Assembly (NCBI GenBank): GCA_947062675.1
Contig: CAMSQM010000013.1
Coordinates: 1-64,000, forward strand
DNA length: 64,000 nucleotides
Source of the DNA: an uncultured Roseburia sp.
GTDB taxonomy: Bacteria; Bacillota; Clostridia; Lachnospirales; Lachnospiraceae
Reading direction: 5' to 3'
The translations under genes and the position numbers were made by a program. Position 1 is the stretch's first letter. The number at the start of each line of letters is the position of its first letter. Under the pieces are notes generated by a model, which was not told where the DNA came from, ran no database searches, and was given only the letters and a program-made list of their open reading frames with translations. Positions 31,071 through 40,501 of this stretch are shown piece by piece.

Positions 31071-33914
31071 TTAATCGTTAAATTCATTCGAGGAAGAATC
31101 AATGTCGGCCGCCTGTCCGCTCAGCAGTGCGCTGGTATCTCCCACTTTAAAATAGTAGGCAAGCACATTTTTGGAAAGCTCCGCCGCATTGTGGGATGTA
31201 TAGCCGAACGCGATCCTCGTCGCAATGGAAATCTGCGGGCTCTCATAGGGAGCGTAGCACACAAACAGCGCATGATTGGCTCTGTTTAAGTCCTGCTGTG
31301 CCGTTCCGGTCTTGCCCGCCGCGGCAACCGGGAAATCGCGAAACTCCGCGGTATTCTCCACAACCATCCGCATACCGGAATGGATGGCCGCCCAGCCCGC
31401 ATTATCCAGCGCATCAATGGTGTTGCGCACCTGCGGCTCAAAAGTCTGCACCACATTCCCCTCTGAATCCTCCACGCGGTTTAACAGTGTATATTTATAG
31501 ACCGTCCCTCCGTTGGCCACTGCCGTCACATAGCGCGCCAGCTGTACGGTGGTGTAACGGTTATTACTCTGACCAATCGCCGCCATAACAGGGAATTCAT
31601 CCGCCACCCTGGGCTCGCTCTCCTCGATCTCTATGCCGGTCGTCTCATTTAAGCCGAACTCTCCCGCATATTTCTGAATCTTCCCGATTCCTGCCCCGGC
31701 ATCATAACCTGTGCTGTAATTTCCCGTACTCAGACGGTAACCCACCTCGTAGAAAAAATAGTTGCAGGAATGGCGGATCGCCTCGGAGACATTAATATTG
31801 CCGTGCGTCGAGCCCGAGGAAAAAATCCAGCATTTCGGACGGTTATCGACATTTTCATACTGACCGTGATCAGTGATCTGCTCCGAAACCGTGATCACAT
31901 GCTCCGCAAGCCCGGCAGTCGAAGTCACCATTTTAAACGTGGATCCGGGCGCGGTACCCTGCTGGGTCGCATAATTGTACTGCGGCAGCGACTTATCCAC
32001 CTGCAGACTGTTGAAATATTCCGTATCCACGGTGTTGGCCAGCCGGTTGCTGTCGTATCCCGGATAGCTGACCAGGGCCAGCAGCTCACCCGTCCGCGTA
32101 TCCGTGACAACGCAGGAACCGGAACAGGGATCCAGCGCAAGCTGCGCCGGCGTGATCTCCAGATTTTTTATCTTTTCTTTCAGAAAGCTCTGTGCCGAAA
32201 CCGAGCCGCCCGAGAGCGCCGCAACCTCCTCCGCGTCATAGGGCAGCACCTCCTGATCATAAAGAATCATGCAGAGCTGTTTTCCGGTCACGGAACCGCC
32301 CCTGATCAGATAATTGTAAATAATTTTACAGAAATCGCGTTCTGTGGCGATATCCTCCAGTATATAGCTGCACAGCGCGTCATAGATCTCCGTTGAATCG
32401 GAATATTTTTCCTCAACCGTAAATTGTGTGATATCAATCCAGTTTCTGGAAACCGCATGGCTTAAGTAAGTCTGCGGGCTGATACTGCCCTGCTGCCATT
32501 CCTGGTACACCTCATCCCCGGTATCAATCATATCTTTGAGCAGAATCTTTTCTTTCTTCATCTGGTCAATAATGTAGGTAAAATAATCCTGATACTCATC
32601 CGAAAGATTTTTAAACTCTGTCAGAAGACTGCCGTTTAAGTAGCTGCCAAGCTCACTTTTCACACTGTTCCAGCGCGCGGAGAAAATCTGCCAGACTTCT
32701 TTCTCACTGGCGCTGGCTTCCTCCTCCCCGAACACACCGATATCTATCACATTATTGTCAATCAGCGCAAAATACACGTCCGAGATCGGAATCGGAATAT
32801 CCGACGCCCCGTTGTCAATATTGGAATAAACAATTCCGGCAATCTCCTGCTCCAGCAGATGGTACACGGCAACCTGCAGATCCCTGTCGATCGACAGATA
32901 GACGTTCTGCCCGGCCCTGGGTTCCTCGCGCTCGATCAGCTCCAGCACTTTGCCCAGATGATCCACATAAATTTTTTCATGCCCCTTGGTTCCCTTCAGC
33001 CCGGAATCCATATACTGCTCGATTCCGCCCTTTCCAATGATATCATTTAAAGTATAGCTCTCGTCCTCCGCCGAGAGACGGTTATACTCTTCCGTCGAAA
33101 TCTTTCCGGTATAGCCGATAATCGATGCAAAATAAACGCTGTCATTGTATTTGCGAATGGTATCGTCAATCACCTCCACCCCCTGGAGTTCAGAGGAGTG
33201 TTCGCTGATGTAAGCCATTGTTTCCTCGGAAACATTCGTCGCAATCGTTGTCACAATGTATTTCTGGAACGCATTCTGCGCCATGGCAAACCGCACGACC
33301 GAAATTTTATAGATCATCTCCCGGCCGTACTCGTCGCTGATGTCAAAACGCCCTTTACTGACGTACTCCATCACCTGATCTTCGCTGGCCTGGGACTTAT
33401 CGTACCCAAGCTTTTTATCATAACCCAGTTTGTCGTAGGAGGTCTCCCCGTAGACATCGGCAAGAAAGCGCTTTAACGACGCCCCTGTCACATTAAAATG
33501 ATAGGTCCCGTCCGCCTCAAGGCTGATTTTAAAATCGTTTAAAATCGTATCCCCGTTCTTCTCGAGCGCCGTGATAATCTGCGCAATCTCCGCATTTAAG
33601 GACTCGTTCTTTTTATCCGCGGAACTGTAAGTTCCGTTATCCTCGATCGTGATGGAATAAGCCAGCTCATTGTAAGCCAGCAGTTTCCCGTTTCTGTCAT
33701 AAATATTTCCGCGCGTGCTCCCCAGCGTCCGTTCCTTCACAATTCTTAACTTGTAATTATCCTGATATTCCTGTCCGTTTACGATCTGAAGATAAAAGAC
33801 GCGCCAGATCAGAATCCCGAACAGCGTGAACATGACAATCGCCGCCACCGTGAGCCGCGATTTCACAAATAGACGGAGCCCTTCCCTGATATTTTCAAAC
33901 AAACTTGCCTGCAC
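31071..33914 (-). CDS. Penicillin-binding protein 2 (class B transpeptidase) with large insertion
   Basis: Cross-links peptidoglycan during elongation with RodA. One N-terminal membrane helix (about 22-44) and the pedestal domain (STRGNIYDRNGKLLAYN, LRIVKERT) are followed by the transpeptidase: SxxK in PGSTFKM (about 657), SxN in HSCNYFFYE (about 715) and KTG in AAGKTGTAQQ (about 868). At 947 aa it is about 250-300 aa longer than ordinary PBP2. An insertion of about 230 residues (about 360-590) separates SIDRDLQVAVYHLLEQ from SCVVTDTRTGELLALVS, which are adjacent in typical class B PBPs. Its 5' end overlaps mreD by 20 bases. Confidence 0.93.
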   Translation of the reverse strand: MQASLFENIREGLRLFVKSRLTVAAIVMFTLFGILIWRVFYLQIVNGQEYQDNYKLRIVKERTLGSTRGNIYDRNGKLLAYNELAYSITIEDNGTYSSADKKNESLNAEIAQIITALEKNGDTILNDFKISLEADGTYHFNVTGASLKRFLADVYGETSYDKLGYDKKLGYDKSQASEDQVMEYVSKGRFDISDEYGREMIYKISVVRFAMAQNAFQKYIVTTIATNVSEETMAYISEHSSELQGVEVIDDTIRKYNDSVYFASIIGYTGKISTEEYNRLSAEDESYTLNDIIGKGGIEQYMDSGLKGTKGHEKIYVDHLGKVLELIEREEPRAGQNVYLSIDRDLQVAVYHLLEQEIAGIVYSNIDNGASDIPIPISDVYFALIDNNVIDIGVFGEEEASASEKEVWQIFSARWNSVKSELGSYLNGSLLTEFKNLSDEYQDYFTYIIDQMKKEKILLKDMIDTGDEVYQEWQQGSISPQTYLSHAVSRNWIDITQFTVEEKYSDSTEIYDALCSYILEDIATERDFCKIIYNYLIRGGSVTGKQLCMILYDQEVLPYDAEEVAALSGGSVSAQSFLKEKIKNLEITPAQLALDPCSGSCVVTDTRTGELLALVSYPGYDSNRLANTVDTEYFNSLQVDKSLPQYNYATQQGTAPGSTFKMVTSTAGLAEHVITVSEQITDHGQYENVDNRPKCWIFSSGSTHGNINVSEAIRHSCNYFFYEVGYRLSTGNYSTGYDAGAGIGKIQKYAGEFGLNETTGIEIEESEPRVADEFPVMAAIGQSNNRYTTVQLARYVTAVANGGTVYKYTLLNRVEDSEGNVVQTFEPQVRNTIDALDNAGWAAIHSGMRMVVENTAEFRDFPVAAAGKTGTAQQDLNRANHALFVCYAPYESPQISIATRIAFGYTSHNAAELSKNVLAYYFKVGDTSALLSGQAADIDSSSNEFND

Positions 33915-34413
33915 TCCTTTTTTCGACTGCTTCGAGCCGCTGGTTGATTTTTAATACAATCACGTACAAAAAAATTGTCACAACCATGGTATATACCAGC
34001 TCAGGCAGCATTAAATGTAAAAAATAGTAGTTAAGGTTATACCTGTTTCGAAACAGAAACATAAAAAAGTAGATAAACAGGTTCACCGCAAGGTCACTTC
34101 CGGCGATCAGCAGAAGCGGAAGCTTGATATCCTCCGGATAAAAACGCTTCCGGAAAAAGCCGTTGATATAACCGGCATACATGTACAGCAGCGCATAAAT
34201 CCCCGGAGCACTCCCGCTGAAAATATCCAGAATCAGGCCGCAGAAAAATCCGGTAAAAAGTCCTTCTTTTCTTCCGCGCATAAATCCGAACGCCGATGCG
34301 ACAATAATCAGCAGATTCGGGGCGATCGACGCGAAAGCCAGTCGCTGGAACAGCGTCGTCTGCAGCAGATAACAGACGACAATGACCGCAAAAACTGTTA
34401 ATTTTCTTCTCAT
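33895..34413 (-). CDS. mreD: Rod-shape determining protein MreD
   Basis: Small integral membrane component of the elongasome. At 172 aa it is almost entirely hydrophobic with about 5-6 helices; QTTLFQRLAFASIAPNLLIIV and GLFTGFFCGLILDIFSGSAPG fit the family. The ATG at 34413 is preferred to the track's 34434 because it starts the hydrophobic core (MRRKLTVFAVIVV). It lies between mreC and the PBP2 gene. Confidence 0.92.
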   Translation of the reverse strand: MRRKLTVFAVIVVCYLLQTTLFQRLAFASIAPNLLIIVASAFGFMRGRKEGLFTGFFCGLILDIFSGSAPGIYALLYMYAGYINGFFRKRFYPEDIKLPLLLIAGSDLAVNLFIYFFMFLFRNRYNLNYYFLHLMLPELVYTMVVTIFLYVIVLKINQRLEAVEKRSAGKFV

Positions 34414-34433
34414 ACGAACCTCCGGCCAGCGCA

Positions 34434-35291
34434 CTAGTCTTCCGCTGTCTGCTTTTTATTTAATATCACCAGAACCTCTTCGATATGTTCAAAGTCAACC
34501 GCAGGCGTAATCGTTCCCGATTTTGTCAGGTTATTGGAATCCATCTTAAGACTCGCGACATAACCGATTAAGATTCCCTGCTGGTAGCGGTCCGAAATGT
34601 AGGAAGTCACCACGGTATCCCCCACACGCACCTCGTCATCCCCGTCGCTTAAATCGGAAAAGTCGATAACCATATTCTCGTTCATATTCTCAAGGCTCCC
34701 GCTTACCACCAGGTTATCCGAAGTGGAAGTGACCATGCCGCTCACCTTGTTCATATCGTTGATAATCGTCGAAACCCTCGCATAATTAGGACCGACATCC
34801 GTGACTATCCCGACAAGACCGCTGCCCGCGATCACATTCATATCAGCCTCAATACCGTCCTCGGAACCTTTATCGATCGTGAAGCTGGAAAACCAGTTTC
34901 CTCCGTTCCTGCCGATCACATTCGCCGCCACCTTCTCGTAGCTCGGATATTTCTGGTCGAGCTCAAGCAGTTCCCGCAGATTATCCAGCTCATACTGCTC
35001 TAATTTGATCGTGTTGAGCTCTGTTGTCAGAGCATCCACCTGCTGCCGGAGCTGCTCGTTTTCCACCATGACATCCGCGAGATTTTTCAGGCTCTCCGCC
35101 TTCCCTGTCAGAAATGTTCCAACCGTATTAATCCCGCGCTGCATCGGAATAAAGATATATCCGGCGACCGCATTTAACGGCCCGCCGGAGATATTCAGCG
35201 TAAATCCGAGCAGCATGCCCGCAATACAGATTCCTGTCATAATCATTAGTATATATCTGGCCGGAAGGACAAATTTTGATTTTCGTTTCAT
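34434..35291 (-). CDS. mreC: Cell shape protein MreC
   Basis: Bitopic membrane protein with one N-terminal helix (about 13-33), a coiled coil (about 65-105, LRQQVDALTTELNTIKLEQYELDNL) and a beta-rich periplasmic-side domain with FTIDKGSEDGIEADMNVI and GLVGIVTDVGPNYARV, the family signature. 285 aa is normal. It positions PBP2 and RodA. Confidence 0.96.
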   Translation of the reverse strand: MKRKSKFVLPARYILMIMTGICIAGMLLGFTLNISGGPLNAVAGYIFIPMQRGINTVGTFLTGKAESLKNLADVMVENEQLRQQVDALTTELNTIKLEQYELDNLRELLELDQKYPSYEKVAANVIGRNGGNWFSSFTIDKGSEDGIEADMNVIAGSGLVGIVTDVGPNYARVSTIINDMNKVSGMVTSTSDNLVVSGSLENMNENMVIDFSDLSDGDDEVRVGDTVVTSYISDRYQQGILIGYVASLKMDSNNLTKSGTITPAVDFEHIEEVLVILNKKQTAED

Positions 35292-35308
35292 AGATTTCCT
35301 CGATTGCT

Positions 35309-36325
35309 CTAAATCAGGATCTTGCTCTTCATGCTGAAGGCCAGATGCTTATATTTGCTGTCCGAGACGATCTTCACCAGCCCGCGAACCACGCACTCAT
35401 CCGGCTCTTCGCAGGTATTAATCCGCATTCCGGTGATCTGGTTAAAGAGCTGATCGAGATCGTGGATCTGGGAACTTCCCCCTGTGATATAGATACCGGA
35501 ATGAATAATGTCCCGCGCCAGCTCAGGCGGGGTCTTCTCCAGAATCATTTTGATGGAGTTGCAGATACTGTTTAAATTATCCTTGATCGCCTCGTAGACC
35601 ACGCCCCCCGACATCTCCATCTCGATCGGCAGACCGCTCACCACATCGCGGCCGACGACGATCATCTTATCCTCATTGCCCGGTATCCCGCTGCCAAGCT
35701 GCTCCTTCATACTCTGAGCGGTTTTCTGGCCGATCACCAGGTTATAATTGCGCTTCACATGCGTGATAATCGATTCGTCGATCTTATTTCCGCCGGAGTG
35801 CAGCAGAACGCTTAACACCAGCCCTCCAAGCGAAATCACAGAGATCTCGGTGGTGTCCGCGCCGATATCGACAATCATGATCCCGGTAGGTTCGTTGACA
35901 TCAAGACCGAGCCCCACCGCGTCCGCAATCGGCTTCTCACACAGAAGAACACTTTTCGGCTTCAGCTTACTCCGGAAGAACATATCAAAAAAAGCCTTCT
36001 TCTCCACCTCGGTAATGTCCGTAGGCACTGCGACGATAAATTCAGCGCCGCGGAGTCTGCCTTTCGCGTTCTTTTCCAGATAAAGCTGAAGCATGGCCTG
36101 CAGGTTATTAAAATCCGCAATGACGCCGCCAACCACCGGAAATGTGACCTGAATCGCCTCAGGGGCTTTCTCATACATGGCATAAGCCGCGTCCCCGCAG
36201 GCGTAGATCTGGTTCTTGTTGACCAGTGCGATTGTATTTTTCTCGTTTAATATTTTGTTGGTAACCTTGCTGTAGATTTTCATGTTGCAGGTTCCAAGGT
36301 CTATACCATACACATTATTCGTCAT
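35309..36325 (-). CDS. mreB: Rod-shape determining actin-like protein MreB
   Basis: Actin-fold ATPase of 338 aa forming filaments that guide wall growth. GIDLGTCNMKIY is the phosphate-1 motif, IVDIGADTTEISVIS phosphate-2, and ITGGSSQIHDLDQLF the adenosine motif. The track start at 36505 is out of place because it overlaps radC; AAAGGGAGAGAACA precedes the ATG at 36325. It overlaps the end of radC by 11 bases. Confidence 0.95.
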   Translation of the reverse strand: MTNNVYGIDLGTCNMKIYSKVTNKILNEKNTIALVNKNQIYACGDAAYAMYEKAPEAIQVTFPVVGGVIADFNNLQAMLQLYLEKNAKGRLRGAEFIVAVPTDITEVEKKAFFDMFFRSKLKPKSVLLCEKPIADAVGLGLDVNEPTGIMIVDIGADTTEISVISLGGLVLSVLLHSGGNKIDESIITHVKRNYNLVIGQKTAQSMKEQLGSGIPGNEDKMIVVGRDVVSGLPIEMEMSGGVVYEAIKDNLNSICNSIKMILEKTPPELARDIIHSGIYITGGSSQIHDLDQLFNQITGMRINTCEEPDECVVRGLVKIVSDSKYKHLAFSMKSKILI

Positions 36326-37052
36326 TGTTCTCTCCCTTTCGGCTTTTCTCTCCGTGATTTTGTGAAAGCTTACCGTGTTCCCTGTAGCTGTAGTAGGAAT
36401 TGTCGCCGATAATAATATGATCTGCAAGCGGGATCCCGAGAAGTCTGCCGCACAATGCGACGCGCTCCGTCGCCCTGTCATCCTCCCCGGACGGCACCGG
36501 AGCACCGCTTGGATGATTGTGGAGCAGTATGATATGGACTGCCCGGCACTGAAGTGCTGTCAGAAAAACCTCCCGCGGTTCCACTAACGCAGTGTTCACG
36601 CTCCCGACTGACAGCAGCAGATCCCCCAGAAGCCTGCACCCGGAATCAAACATGGCCAGCATCAGGTTCTCGCGATGCTCATGCCGCATCTGCTCCATAT
36701 AGTAACCGGCAACAGACCCGGCATCCGTCATACAGACTCCGTCCGCATAGCGCGCCTCCGCAATCCTCCTTGACAGTTCCGCGACACATTTGAGCTGGAT
36801 CGCCTTTACCGGACCGATTCCCCGGATCCTGCACATATCCTCCCGGGAGATCCCATAGAGATTTAAAAGATTCCTGTTTCCGGTATTTAAGAACTCCTGC
36901 GCGATGTCAACGGACTTTCTGCCGCTGGTACCCGAGCGGATAATCACTGCGAGCAGCTCCGCGTCGCTCAGCGCCGACGGGCCGTATTTCCTGAACTTCT
37001 CATAAGGACGCTCGGAATCCGGCAGTTCTTTGATGGTAAAATGTTTCGTCAT
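36315..37052 (-). CDS. radC: RadC-family JAMM-domain protein
   Basis: N-terminal helix-hairpin-helix region (about 25-105, IRGIGPVKAIQLKC) and a JAB/MPN+ domain with the metal motif LLHNHPSGAPVPSGEDD (about 175-190). It is named for DNA repair, but the real activity is unproven for the family. 245 aa is usual. It lies directly before mreB in many Firmicutes. Its promoter overlaps the end of the YnbB-like gene. Confidence 0.95.
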   Translation of the reverse strand: MTKHFTIKELPDSERPYEKFRKYGPSALSDAELLAVIIRSGTSGRKSVDIAQEFLNTGNRNLLNLYGISREDMCRIRGIGPVKAIQLKCVAELSRRIAEARYADGVCMTDAGSVAGYYMEQMRHEHRENLMLAMFDSGCRLLGDLLLSVGSVNTALVEPREVFLTALQCRAVHIILLHNHPSGAPVPSGEDDRATERVALCGRLLGIPLADHIIIGDNSYYSYREHGKLSQNHGEKSRKGENNDE

Positions 37053-37110
37053 AAACGCTTCCTTTCACTCTCCCGGGAAGCTGTACTACCGTAAAAACAT
37101 GATTCATTCT

Positions 37111-37139
37111 ATTTTACCACAATCAGTCCATGTTCACAA
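37111..37139 (-). promoter_or_regulatory. Probable promoter of the radC-mre-min cluster
   Basis: Minus strand TTGTGA, 17 bases, TAAAAT. It straddles the last 17 bases of the ynbB-like gene, so the two are transcriptionally separable. Confidence 0.5.
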
Positions 37140-38412
37140 GATGACGTTCCTTAAGTTTTTGTAAAGTTTTCAAAATGCCCAGTTTGGCGTGATACCATGT
37201 CAGACCGCCCTGAAAATACACCGCATAAGGCGGCTTTACGGGGCCGTCAGCGCTAAGCTCAATGGAGGAGCCCTGCACAAATGCGCCCGCCGCCATCACA
37301 ACATCGCTGTCGTAGCCCGGCATCGCCCAGGGCTCCGGTCTCACATAGCTGTCCACCGGCGCGGCCTCCTGAATCCCCTCACAGAATGCCAGAAGCGCAT
37401 CGGGACTGCGGAAGGTTATCGCCTGGATAATATCATGCCGGCTCTCCGCTCCGTCGGGAATCACCGCAAACCCCAGCCTCTCATAGATATTCGCTGCAAA
37501 GATGGCCCCTTTGAGAGCCCCGCTGACCACGACGGGCGCCAGAAAAAGCCCCTGGTAAAAAGACTGGATTACTCCCAGCGAAGCTCCAACCTCTTTGCCA
37601 AGTCCGGGGGAAGTCAGGCGGTAAGCCGCGTTCTCCACACAGTCCTTTCTGCCCACGATATATCCGCCGACCGGGGCGAGACCGCCGCCCGGATTCTTGA
37701 TCAGCGAACCGACAATCATGTCGGCTCCAACGGCAGTCGGCTCCTCCTCCTCCGTGAATTCCCCGTAACAGTTATCAACCATGCAGATCAGTTCCGGCCT
37801 GATGCCTTTTAAAAAGGCGATCAGCTCCCCGATACGCGCCACGGAGAGCGTGGGCCGCGTGGCATACCCTTTCGACCGCTGAATTGTCACCAGTTTTGTG
37901 CGCGGATTCAGCGCCTTTCTGATCGCCTCATAGTCAAAACTGCCGTCCGGCAGCATATCCACCTGGCGGTATGTGATGCCGTACTCAGCCAGGGAACCTT
38001 TCGAGGGGCGTATGCCGATCACCTCCTCCAGCGTATCATAAGGCTTTCCAACCGGCGAGAGAAGTTCATCGCCCGGTCGGAGATTTGAGAGCAGGGCGAG
38101 GGCGAGGGCATGTGTGCCGCAGGTGATCTGCGGGCGCACCAGCGCATCTTCCCCGCCAAAACAGGAGGCATACACCTTTTCGAGCGTATCTCTTCCCATG
38201 TCGCTGTAACCGTAGCCCGAGCTGCCGTTAAAGCACTCCGCGCTGACGCGGTGCTGCTGCATTGCCCGGATGACTTTCATCTGGTTATATTCTGCCCGGT
38301 TGTCGATTTCTTCAAACCGCTCTTTTAAAGAGATTTCTATTTTTTCCCCAAATTCACAGACTTCCTCTGAAATACCGAGACGCCTGTACTGCTCTTTCAG
38401 CTGCCGGTTCAT
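37123..38412 (-). CDS. Methionine gamma-lyase-like PLP protein (YnbB, 'aluminium resistance' family)
   Basis: PLP-dependent fold-type I protein of 429 aa. It matches the YnbB group in NGSSGYGYSDMGRDTLEKVYA, ITCGTHALALALLSNL, MVDNCYGEFTEEEEP and GSLIKNPGGGLAPVGGYIVG, where the Lys of SLIKNPGG is the PLP lysine. The historical name 'aluminium resistance protein' is not a demonstrated function. It could be a C-S lyase. The gene ends just before radC and its start overlaps the stop of the zinc-ribbon gene. Confidence 0.9.
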   Translation of the reverse strand: MNRQLKEQYRRLGISEEVCEFGEKIEISLKERFEEIDNRAEYNQMKVIRAMQQHRVSAECFNGSSGYGYSDMGRDTLEKVYASCFGGEDALVRPQITCGTHALALALLSNLRPGDELLSPVGKPYDTLEEVIGIRPSKGSLAEYGITYRQVDMLPDGSFDYEAIRKALNPRTKLVTIQRSKGYATRPTLSVARIGELIAFLKGIRPELICMVDNCYGEFTEEEEPTAVGADMIVGSLIKNPGGGLAPVGGYIVGRKDCVENAAYRLTSPGLGKEVGASLGVIQSFYQGLFLAPVVVSGALKGAIFAANIYERLGFAVIPDGAESRHDIIQAITFRSPDALLAFCEGIQEAAPVDSYVRPEPWAMPGYDSDVVMAAGAFVQGSSIELSADGPVKPPYAVYFQGGLTWYHAKLGILKTLQKLKERHLVNMD

Positions 38413-39599
38413 GCAGTTTCCTCCCCCGTCTTTTGTGGATAATATATAAAATTAGTCCTGTATACACCGCTGTCAAGCCCGTTTATCCGGTTGACGACGA
38501 GCACGGAGAGAATATTATTCCCTTCCGGAATCCCGACAGGTCCCGTATACCGCGCGGAGAGCCTGGTCGGATCCGTTCCGTCCCAGGTATAGTAAATATC
38601 GCAGTCCGCCTCCGCACGGATGGTGACCATGACCGGTTCCGAAAAACGCCCTCCGTCCGGCGTCACCGTCGCGTACTCGGGCGGGAGCAGCCTTATCACA
38701 TAGGAAGATGTGACGACTTCGCTGTAAATCCCTTTCGCGTTACGGCAGACCGCCTGAATCTCGTATTCTCCCTCGCCGTCCAGCGGAATTTTCCTGGTGT
38801 TGCTGTAAAGTGTTCCGTTTTTCCGGTCCGGCGGATCACCATTTACGGTATAGTAAATATCACAGTCCTCGGGAGAAAAGACTGACACCAGGATAAATTC
38901 ATTGTATTCTCCCTCCGCCGGAGAGATCACCGGCTCAGAGACCATATATTCGCGAAACAGCCCGGAGATCTCCGCGTCCGTCACCCCGGAAGCCAGCTCC
39001 AGGATACTGTCATAATCTTTTTTTGCCTCACAGACTCTGATCAGCTTCCGGTAGGCATCCAGATTCCTGCGGTCCAGTTCCGTGATCTCGATCAGGAGCA
39101 CCATGGCCGGATCATATTCTTTGCGCTCCAGATACAGATCGGCCATCGCCATCCGCGTGGAAATATCCTGCGGCCGCAGGGAGAGCGCCGTCTTATAATA
39201 GCCGAGCGCCGTCTCATAGTTCAGATCCGAGACCGCGCTCTCCGCCATACGGACCTGATAATCATAGGAATTGGCATTTTTATAATCGATATATAATTTT
39301 ACTGATACTCCCGCCGCCACTGCGATGACAAGAAGACAGCAGACGGCAATCACCGGCGCCAGACTGCTCTTTTTCTTCTTTCTGCCGGGTTTTTTCGCCC
39401 CGTGTATCCCCTTTTGGGGGTGTGTGCCGCCGCTCCTCTCCCCGTCCGGCTCCCTCCCGCGGCGGTCCTCCCGCAGCAGGGAGCGCAGGTAATCATCTTC
39501 GAGCACGCTGTAATCCGGCGCAACCTGGACTTCCTGCCCGCAGGCAGAACAATAGACGCAGCCCTCTTTCAGTTCTGCTCCACATTTCACACATTTCAT
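38409..39599 (-). CDS. Zinc-ribbon, TPR and chitobiase-like-repeat membrane protein
   Basis: N-terminal zinc ribbon (CVKCGAELKEGCVYCSACGQ, two CxxC pairs), a basic stretch (GRKKKKSS), a membrane helix (about 82-105, VIAVCCLLVIAVAAGVSVKLY), TPR-like helices (about 115-215), and two copies of a CHB/HEX_C-type domain (CDIYYTVNGDPPDR and CDIYYTWDGTDPTR, about 240-300 and 325-375). The domains after the helix should be outside the cell. 396 aa. It overlaps the YnbB-like gene by 4 bases. Its role is unknown; a surface sensor or envelope-assembly factor is a guess. Confidence 0.85.
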   Translation of the reverse strand: MKCVKCGAELKEGCVYCSACGQEVQVAPDYSVLEDDYLRSLLREDRRGREPDGERSGGTHPQKGIHGAKKPGRKKKKSSLAPVIAVCCLLVIAVAAGVSVKLYIDYKNANSYDYQVRMAESAVSDLNYETALGYYKTALSLRPQDISTRMAMADLYLERKEYDPAMVLLIEITELDRRNLDAYRKLIRVCEAKKDYDSILELASGVTDAEISGLFREYMVSEPVISPAEGEYNEFILVSVFSPEDCDIYYTVNGDPPDRKNGTLYSNTRKIPLDGEGEYEIQAVCRNAKGIYSEVVTSSYVIRLLPPEYATVTPDGGRFSEPVMVTIRAEADCDIYYTWDGTDPTRLSARYTGPVGIPEGNNILSVLVVNRINGLDSGVYRTNFIYYPQKTGEETA

Positions 39600-39618
39600 A
39601 AATCTCCCACACTCCCGC

Positions 39619-40482
39619 TCAGGCGTCCGTCAGCATTGCTTCCACACAGTTATTCATCAGCATGGCGATGGTCATCGGCCCCACCCCGCCCGGGACAGGC
39701 GTGATGGCAGAGGCACGGGGTTCCGCCTCCGAAAAACAGACGTCGCCGCACAGCTTTGCGCTCTGGCCGCCGTCTGCACTGTTCCTTCGGTGAATCCCCA
39801 CATCGATCACAACGGCACCTTCCTTAATATATTCCGCCGTGATAAACTGCGGCTTTCCGATTGCAACGATCAGAATATCCGCCTGCCGGCAGATCTCTTT
39901 CAGATTACGGGTTTTTGAATGGGCGACCGTCACTGTCGCATTTTCGCGCAGCATCAGAAGCGCCATCGGCTTACCGACAATATTGCTCCTCCCGACAACC
40001 ACGCATTTTTTTCCCGCAATCTCAATCCCTGAGCGCTTTAAGAGCTGTATGATTCCGGCAGGCGTACAGGAAACAAATCCGCGCCCGCCGGTCACCAGTT
40101 TTCCCACATTTTCCGGATGAAATCCGTCGACGTCCTTTTTCGGGGAAATAGCCTGAATCACCTTATCCTCATCAATCTGCATCGGAAGGGGCAGCTGCAC
40201 GAGAATACCGGTCACCGATTTATCACGGTTCAGCTTCCCGATAAGCGCCAGAAGCTCTTCTTCCGTCGTCTGTTCCGGAAGTTCATAGGACGCGGAGCGG
40301 ATTCCTATATAGGCGCAGGCCTTCTTTTTATTATTCACATAGACGCCGGACGCCGGGTCACTGCCGACCTGAATCACCGCCAGCGTCGCCTCCCTCCCCG
40401 CTTTTTTCAGCTCTTCCACCTTGTTCTTTAATTCATCTTTCATTTCCTGTGAGATTTTTCTGCCATCTATCAGCTGCGCCAT
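39619..40482 (-). CDS. folD: Methylenetetrahydrofolate dehydrogenase / methenyl-THF cyclohydrolase
   Basis: Bifunctional one-carbon enzyme of 287 aa. The substrate-binding part has GSDPASGVYVNNKKKA and GILVQLPLP (the catalytic-Lys motif is VNNKKKAC, about 50-56). The NADP part has VVVGRSNIVGKPMALLML, and TPVPGGVGPMTIAML closes the family. AAAGGCGGGAAATACG precedes the ATG. The fhs gene ends 19 bases upstream, so the fhs-folD pair is a functional operon. Confidence 0.97.
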   Translation of the reverse strand: MAQLIDGRKISQEMKDELKNKVEELKKAGREATLAVIQVGSDPASGVYVNNKKKACAYIGIRSASYELPEQTTEEELLALIGKLNRDKSVTGILVQLPLPMQIDEDKVIQAISPKKDVDGFHPENVGKLVTGGRGFVSCTPAGIIQLLKRSGIEIAGKKCVVVGRSNIVGKPMALLMLRENATVTVAHSKTRNLKEICRQADILIVAIGKPQFITAEYIKEGAVVIDVGIHRRNSADGGQSAKLCGDVCFSEAEPRASAITPVPGGVGPMTIAMLMNNCVEAMLTDA

Positions 40483-40501
40483 CGTATTTCCCGCCTTTCT
40501 G

